Assembly: GCA_900544525.1 (NCBI GenBank)
Contig: UQVN01000102.1
Coordinates: forward strand, 1 to 10,536
Length of the DNA: 10,536 nt
Source: an uncultured Eubacteriales bacterium
GTDB lineage: Bacteria; Bacillota; Clostridia; Lachnospirales; Lachnospiraceae
Direction of reading: 5' to 3'
Part shown: piece after piece, positions 6,263-10,536 of the stretch
How positions within the stretch are numbered: the first letter of the stretch is position 1
How the letters are laid out: the number at the start of each line of letters is the position of its first letter
The notes under the pieces: generated by a model
What the model was told of the DNA's origin: nothing
Seen by the model: the letters and a program-made list of their open reading frames with translations, nothing else
Database searches by the model: none
Position numbers and translations under genes: made by a program

Positions 6263-8152
6263 ATGGCACAGATTAGAAATTATTCTAAGCTAGCGGAGGA
6301 TATCATAAAAGAAGTTGGCGGAGAAGAAAATATTATTAATGCCACAAGATGTGCAACTCGTTTGCGCCTTGTATTAAAAGAAACACCAACAAATGCAAAA
6401 GAAAAAATTTCTTCTATGGCAGGTGTCATTACAGTAGTAGAAAACAACGGACAATTCCAAGTTGTTATTGGCACTCATGTAGGCGATGTTTATCAAAAAG
6501 TTGCTGAAATTTTAAAATTAGATGAAAAGCAACAAGATGGTGGTGAACAAGTAAAACAAGGAGTTTTAAATAAAGTAATTGCTACCATGTCTGCAGTATT
6601 TGCACCATTTATTTATATTTTGGCAGCAGGTGGTATTTTACAAGGAATCTTGATTTTAATCAATCTTGCAGTTCCTGAATTTTCAAAAACAGGAACTTAT
6701 GAGATATTGAGTTTATTATCATGGACGCCGTTTACATTTCTACCAGTGTTTATTGCGATTACAGCATCAAAGCATTTTAAATGTAATCTATACATTGCAG
6801 TCGTATGTTGTTTGGCATTAGTAAATCCAACATTGATTGAAATGGCAGGAAGAGTTGCAGACGGAGAGAGTATTCGATTTTTAATTTTTCCATTGTCGGA
6901 GACTACGTATACTTCTTCTGTGCTTCCACCATTATTTTTAGTATGGATTTTATCTTATTTAGAACATTTCTTAGAGAAAAAATTACCAGATGTAATTAAA
7001 CCTCTTGTAACACCGCTTATTTGTCTCGTTGTGATGGTTCCATTTACCATTCTTTTATTAGGACCAATTTCAACATTGATTGCAACAGGAATTGCAAATG
7101 GATACAACTCATTAGTAGCCATTGCACCACCAGTTGCGGCTGCAATTATCGGTGGATTATGGCAGGTTGTTGTTATTTTTGGAGTCCATTGGGGAATTAC
7201 TCCTGTTTGTCTTGCCAACTTTGATATGTATGGAAGGGATTCTTTCCAAGCATTTCAGACAGTAGCTGTCGTTGCACAAATGGGAGCAGCTTTTGGAGTG
7301 TTCTTAAAGTCAAGAAATAAAGAATTTAAAGGAGTTGCTTTATCCGCAGGGATAACAGGTATTTTTGGAATTACAGAACCATCTATCTATGGTGTAACAC
7401 TTCGATTAAAGAAACCATTTATTTGTGGCTGTATTGCAGGGGCGGTTGGAGCCGTTGTAACAAGTCTTTTCAACTCTTATTATTATGCATATGCAGGTCT
7501 TCCAGGACTTTTAACAACGGTAAATGCAATTAATAAAGACAATCCAACTTCTTTCTTAGGAGAAATTATCGGTTGTGCAATTGCAATTGTTGGTTCTATT
7601 ATATTGGTACAAATAATCGGATTTGATGATCCAGTAAGTGAAGTAGCAAAGACAACAAATATTACAGAAAAAGCAAACGTTATTACAGAAGAAAAAAAGA
7701 TTAGCCAAGAAGTAGAAGAAATTACAAGCCCAATGACTGGAAAAGCGATGAATCTTTCTGAAGTTCCAGATGCAGTTTTTAGTTCTGGAATGATGGGGGC
7801 AGGGTTTGCAATAGATCCGACGGAATATCGTGTCTATGCACCAGTAGATGGTGAGATTGCTAGTATTTTTGACACAAAACACGCCATTGGTATCCAATCA
7901 ACTTGTGGGACAGAGTTACTCATTCATGTTGGGCTTGATACAGTAGAGCTAAAGGGAAAATATTTTGTATTAAAAAAACAAGTAGGAGATCAAGTAAAAA
8001 AAGGCGATCTTTTATTAGAGTTTGATGGAGAAGCCATCAAGCAAGCAGGATATTCTCTTGTAACACCAGTAATTTTAACAGGCAGTGATAGTGTTATTTT
8101 TGAAAAGGTAGGAGAAATAGTGCAACATGGAGAGAAAATGGTGGCGATCTAA
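6263..8152 (+). CDS. PTS beta-glucoside transporter subunit IIBCA
   Basis: A 629-residue one-chain phosphotransferase permease of the BglF/BglP type, which takes up beta-glucosides such as cellobiose, arbutin or salicin and phosphorylates them during transport. The IIB domain (about 1-90) has the phosphocysteine C30 in NATRCATRLRL. The IIC membrane domain (about 100-455) shows many hydrophobic helices and the substrate-region motif ITEPSIYGVTLRLKKP at 370-385. A linker rich in charged residues leads to IIA (about 487-629), with MTGKAMNLSEVPD, partner histidine H540 and the phosphohistidine H555 in ELLIHVGLDTV. The full phosphate relay is therefore intact, lacking only the general EI and HPr proteins. 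Length is normal for the family. The start is supported by AAGGAGG at 6249-6255, 7 nt before the ATG. The glucosidase gene follows 46 nt after its stop, so the two are probably one operon. Confidence 0.95.
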   Translation: MAQIRNYSKLAEDIIKEVGGEENIINATRCATRLRLVLKETPTNAKEKISSMAGVITVVENNGQFQVVIGTHVGDVYQKVAEILKLDEKQQDGGEQVKQGVLNKVIATMSAVFAPFIYILAAGGILQGILILINLAVPEFSKTGTYEILSLLSWTPFTFLPVFIAITASKHFKCNLYIAVVCCLALVNPTLIEMAGRVADGESIRFLIFPLSETTYTSSVLPPLFLVWILSYLEHFLEKKLPDVIKPLVTPLICLVVMVPFTILLLGPISTLIATGIANGYNSLVAIAPPVAAAIIGGLWQVVVIFGVHWGITPVCLANFDMYGRDSFQAFQTVAVVAQMGAAFGVFLKSRNKEFKGVALSAGITGIFGITEPSIYGVTLRLKKPFICGCIAGAVGAVVTSLFNSYYYAYAGLPGLLTTVNAINKDNPTSFLGEIIGCAIAIVGSIILVQIIGFDDPVSEVAKTTNITEKANVITEEKKISQEVEEITSPMTGKAMNLSEVPDAVFSSGMMGAGFAIDPTEYRVYAPVDGEIASIFDTKHAIGIQSTCGTELLIHVGLDTVELKGKYFVLKKQVGDQVKKGDLLLEFDGEAIKQAGYSLVTPVILTGSDSVIFEKVGEIVQHGEKMVAI

Positions 8153-8198
8153 CAATTGCGATAGGAATATTAGGTTGAGAAGATAGGAGGAATTGATT

Positions 8199-9635
8199 AT
8201 GGCATTACCAAAAGATTTTTTATGGGGTGGCGCTGTTGCTGCCCATCAATTAGAAGGCGGATGGCAAGAAGGTGGAAAAGGCATGAGTGTTGCTGATGTG
8301 ATGACAGCAGGTGCCAATGGAGTGATGCGTGAAATTACCGACGGTGTCATCGAAGGGAAAAATTACCCAAATCATGAAGGAATTGATTTTTATCATCGCT
8401 ATAAAGAGGATATTAAATTATTTGCAGAAATGGGATTTAAATGTTTTCGTACCTCCATCGCTTGGACGAGAATTTTCCCAAAAGGGGATGAAATGACTCC
8501 AAACGAAGAGGGATTGAAATTTTATGACGCTATGTTTGATGAGTTATTAAAATACGGTATTGAACCAGTCATTACTTTAAGTCATTTTGAAATGCCATAT
8601 CATTTGGCAAAAGAATACGGTGGATGGAGCAATCGAAAAGTAGTAGACTTCTTTGTTCGCTATGCAGAAACCGTCATGGAACGATATAAAGATAAAGTAA
8701 AATACTGGATGACATTTAATGAAATTAATAACCAAAGTAATACATCAGCGGATATCTTTGGCTGGACTTGTTCTGGGGTGAAATTTTCTGATTATGAAAA
8801 TCCAGAAGAAGTAATGTATCAATGCGTTCATCATGAACTGTTAGCCAGTGCTCTTGTTGTAAAAAAAGGTCATGAAATCAATCCGAACATGAAAATTGGT
8901 TGTATGTGTTCTTTTGTTCCTTTTTACCCATACTCTTGCGCACCAAATGATATTATGACAGCAACAGAATGTATGCATGAACGTTATCATTTCCTTGATG
9001 TTCATGTGCGTGGACATTATCCAGCTTATACATTAAAAGAGTGGGAGAGAAAAGGTATCCATATAAAAATGGAAGAAGGAGATGAAAAGATCTTAGCAGA
9101 GGGAAAAGTAGACTATATTGGATTTAGCTATTATATGTCTAATGCGGTAAAAGGAGATATTAAAAAAGACACGACGAAGAGTATGGATGGAAGTTCTCCA
9201 TATTCTGTACCAAACCCATATGTGGAAGCAAGTGACTGGGGTTGGCAAATTGATCCCGTAGGTCTTCGTTATTCTTTAGTTACTTTATATGAGCGCTATG
9301 AACTTCCTCTATTCATTGTAGAAAATGGATTTGGTGCAGTGGATATTTTAAAAGAAGATGGAAGTTGTGATGACTATCAAAGAATCGAATATTTAAGAGA
9401 TCATATTACAGAGCTTAAAAAAGCAGTAGAGATTGATGGTGTTAATCTTATGGGTTATACCCCTTGGGGATGCATTGATTTAATTTCCTTCACAACAGGA
9501 GAAATGAAGAAACGATATGGCTTTATCTATGTGGATAAAAATAACGATGGAAGTGGTACTTTAAATCGTTATAAAAAGCGTTCTTTTGGTTGGTATCAAA
9601 AAGTAATCGCTACAAATGGAGAAGATTTAGCATAA
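8199..9635 (+). CDS. 6-phospho-beta-glucosidase (GH1)
   Basis: A 478-residue cytosolic glycoside hydrolase family 1 enzyme that cleaves phosphorylated beta-glucosides from the PTS into glucose 6-phosphate and the free aglycone or sugar. The N-terminal family signature is FLWGGAVAAHQLEGGW (7-22). The acid/base glutamate is E175 in TFNEIN and the nucleophile is E375 in IVENGFG. Near the C-terminus, S430, K438 and Y440 within DLISFTTGEMKKRYGFIYVD fit the phosphate-binding Ser/Lys/Tyr set that separates 6-phospho enzymes from ordinary beta-glucosidases. ATG at 8199 is chosen because AGGAGG (8185-8190) is 8 nt upstream; an in-frame TTG at 8193 is too close to that site. Length is typical. It follows the PTS gene on the same strand and very likely shares its transcript. 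Glucose- versus galactose-6-phosphate preference is inferred from the PTS partner and the GEMKKRYGF motif. Confidence 0.95.
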   Translation: MALPKDFLWGGAVAAHQLEGGWQEGGKGMSVADVMTAGANGVMREITDGVIEGKNYPNHEGIDFYHRYKEDIKLFAEMGFKCFRTSIAWTRIFPKGDEMTPNEEGLKFYDAMFDELLKYGIEPVITLSHFEMPYHLAKEYGGWSNRKVVDFFVRYAETVMERYKDKVKYWMTFNEINNQSNTSADIFGWTCSGVKFSDYENPEEVMYQCVHHELLASALVVKKGHEINPNMKIGCMCSFVPFYPYSCAPNDIMTATECMHERYHFLDVHVRGHYPAYTLKEWERKGIHIKMEEGDEKILAEGKVDYIGFSYYMSNAVKGDIKKDTTKSMDGSSPYSVPNPYVEASDWGWQIDPVGLRYSLVTLYERYELPLFIVENGFGAVDILKEDGSCDDYQRIEYLRDHITELKKAVEIDGVNLMGYTPWGCIDLISFTTGEMKKRYGFIYVDKNNDGSGTLNRYKKRSFGWYQKVIATNGEDLA

Positions 9636-9663
9636 TCGAATAAAAGGGTCAGTGGAAAAGTGG

Positions 9664-9705
9664 CTATAAGAAAAGTGTAAAGACTTTTTCTTTTAGTTGC
9701 TTTTT
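9664..9705 (+). terminator. Probable terminator of the beta-glucoside operon
   Basis: Positions 9664-9676 pair with 9683-9697 (CTA/TAG, a T-T mismatch, AAGAAAAGT with ACTTTTTCTT containing one extra T), around the loop GTAAAG. A T-rich tail follows (TTGCTTTTT). The stem is AT-rich and interrupted, so termination may be partial. Its end overlaps the -35 box of the next promoter. Confidence 0.5.
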
Positions 9706-9725
9706 CATTCGTATGCCATTATAAT
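9697..9725 (+). promoter_or_regulatory. Promoter for the F420-ligase-like gene
   Basis: TTGCTT (9697-9702) is followed after 17 nt by a perfect TATAAT (9720-9725). Expected start is near 9732, which gives a leader of about 80 nt that begins inside the first arm of the structured leader. Confidence 0.7.
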
Positions 9726-9729
9726 AGTA

Positions 9730-9795
9730 ATGCATATAGACATTGTTCGTGCAAAAGAAAAGCATAAGGCCAAACAATATATGCATATTATTGTT
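9730..9795 (+). promoter_or_regulatory. Structured 5' leader with two alternative pairings
   Basis: AACAATATATGCAT at 9773-9786 can pair upstream with ATGCATAT (9730-9737) plus ATTGTT (9742-9747), 14 bp with a 4-nt bulge. Alternatively AACAATA (9773-9779) can pair downstream with TATTGTT (9789-9795), 7 bp around a 9-nt loop. The two are mutually exclusive because both use AACAAT. The upstream and downstream partners are direct repeats of each other (ATGCATAT-n-ATTGTT, spacers of 4 and 1 nt). The ribosome site GGAGG at 9802-9806 lies outside both helices. It could equally be a protein-binding site. No known riboswitch class was recognised. Confidence 0.45.
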
Positions 9796-9814
9796 GAAAT
9801 TGGAGGAACTAATG

Positions 9815-10534
9815 ATGGATAGAATGGTTGGAACTGTATCAAGAGGTGTGCGTGCACCAATTATCCGTGAAGGAGATAATCTTGTACAGATCGTAGTAGA
9901 TTCTGTATTAAATGCAGCAAAATCAGAAAATTTCGAAGTTCGCGATAGAGATGTTGTTGCTATCACAGAAGCAATTGTAGCAAGAGCACAAGGAAACTAT
10001 GCGCATATCGACCAGATCGCAAAAGATGTGGAAAGTAAATTTGGAGATGATACTGTTGGTATTATTTTCCCAATTTTAAGCCGTAACCGTTTTTCAATTT
10101 GTTTAAAAGGAATTGCAAGAGGATGTAAGAAAGTAGTTCTTATGTTAAGCTATCCTTCCGATGAAGTTGGAAATCATTTAATTGATTTAGACATTATGGA
10201 TGAAAAAGGTGTTAATCCTTGGAGTGATGTATTAACAGAAGAAAGATATAGAGAACTTTTTGGATATGAAAAACACGTTTTCACAGGTGTTGATTATGTA
10301 GAGTATTACAAAACCTTAATCCAAGAAGCAGGAGCAGAAGTAGAGATTATTTTTGCAAATAATCCAAAGGCAATTTTAAATTATACAAAAAGCGTTCTTA
10401 CATGCGATATCCATACAAGAGTTCGTACAAAACGCATCTTAAGAGACAATGGTGCAGAAAAAGTATATGGAATTGATGAAATTTTAACTGCAGCGTTGAT
10501 GGAAGCGGATATAATGATAAATACGGTATTTTAA
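9815..10534 (+). CDS. Coenzyme F420-0:L-glutamate ligase-family protein, frame broken near window end
   Basis: Resembles the CofE/FbiB-type F420-0 gamma-glutamyl ligase family, which in archaea and actinobacteria adds glutamate to coenzyme F420 using GTP. Many clostridia carry a relative whose real reaction is not known to me. Recognisable segments are VGTVSRGVRAPIIREGDNL (5-23), ITEAIVARAQGNYAHID (50-66), GIIFPILSRNRFSICLKGIARG (82-103), MLSYPSDEVGNHLIDLD (110-126), GVNPWSDVL (132-140), FTGVDYVEYY (156-165) and ANNPKAI (181-187). GGAGG (9802-9806) supports ATG at 9815 (8 nt) or the adjacent ATG at 9812 (5 nt). The frame stops at 10532-10534 after 239 residues, while relatives are close to 400 residues long. 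The last 12 residues or so look foreign to the family, whereas frame 10495-10536 reads VDGSGYNDKYGIL, the expected continuation. The gene is thus frameshifted and also cut by the window end. Confidence 0.82.
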   Translation: MDRMVGTVSRGVRAPIIREGDNLVQIVVDSVLNAAKSENFEVRDRDVVAITEAIVARAQGNYAHIDQIAKDVESKFGDDTVGIIFPILSRNRFSICLKGIARGCKKVVLMLSYPSDEVGNHLIDLDIMDEKGVNPWSDVLTEERYRELFGYEKHVFTGVDYVEYYKTLIQEAGAEVEIIFANNPKAILNYTKSVLTCDIHTRVRTKRILRDNGAEKVYGIDEILTAALMEADIMINTVF

Positions 10535-10536
10535 TT
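10490..10536 (+). other. Frameshift point in the F420-ligase-like gene
   Basis: The protein-like signal leaves the initial frame after ILTAA (about 10493-10495) and resumes at GTT 10495-10497 as VDGSGYNDKYGIL, which stays open to the last base. This equals loss of one base near 10493-10495 (GCAGC|GTT, where GCAGCNGTT would restore AAV). No slippery heptamer is seen at this point, which argues against programmed frameshifting. The closeness to the window end suggests an assembly or read error, but a real mutation cannot be ruled out. Confidence 0.7.

Noticed and set aside
7556..7897. Open frame of 113 codons on the minus strand
   Set aside because: It lies wholly antisense to the PTS gene, whose domains are intact across it. 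Its translation is rich in Cys, Asn and Phe with no family-like motif, as expected of a shadow frame.
9664..9966. Open frame of 100 codons on the minus strand over the promoter and start of the F420-ligase-like gene
   Set aside because: It overlaps a well-supported terminator, promoter and coding start on the + strand, and the product is Ser/Thr/Ile-rich without recognisable motifs.
1..10536. CRISPR array, insertion sequence, phage or toxin-antitoxin module
   Set aside because: No regularly spaced repeats, transposase or integrase motifs, or paired small genes were found. Gene order and codon use look like ordinary chromosome.

Overview
The window is AT-rich, has strong AGGAGG-type ribosome sites, and carries every supported gene on the + strand. 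The gene families point to a low-GC Firmicute, most likely a gut-type clostridium of the Lachnospiraceae: a DegV protein beginning with an ISCCSTADL-like segment, a YitT membrane protein, a MurR/RpiR regulator beside a beta-glucoside PTS, and an F420-ligase-like protein of the kind found in clostridia. The placement is inferred from protein character, not from a marker gene.

Layout. 1-326 is non-coding and holds a near-consensus promoter for a DegV-family lipid-binding protein (327-1214). A second promoter follows, then a compact ABC importer operon: substrate-binding lipoprotein (1306-2343), permease (about 2321-3106) and ATPase (3075-3680), with overlapping ends and a strong terminator at 3714-3757. 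A YitT-family membrane protein (3965-4846) comes next. The gap after it is packed with three hairpins: one starting on the yitT stop codon, one long imperfect hairpin, and one perfect 22-bp terminator whose 3' arm also supplies the -35 box of the next promoter.

5090-9635 is a beta-glucoside utilisation locus. A MurR/RpiR regulator with a SIS sugar-phosphate domain is followed, after a 303-nt gap with its own promoter and candidate operators, by a one-chain PTS permease (IIB-IIC-IIA) and a GH1 6-phospho-beta-glucosidase. The permease would import and phosphorylate beta-glucosides, the glucosidase would release glucose 6-phosphate, and the regulator would sense a sugar phosphate and set expression.

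A terminator and a good promoter separate this locus from the last gene (9815 to the window end), a coenzyme F420-0:L-glutamate ligase-family protein. It has a structured leader with two alternative pairings, and its reading frame breaks about 40 nt from the window end; the expected protein continues in another frame. A sequence error near a contig end and a real mutation are both possible.

I found no CRISPR array, transposase, tRNA or rRNA, and no clear new multi-gene system. The most unusual material is non-coding: the hairpin cluster at 4844-5013, the dyad over the PTS start site, and the alternative leader at 9730-9795.
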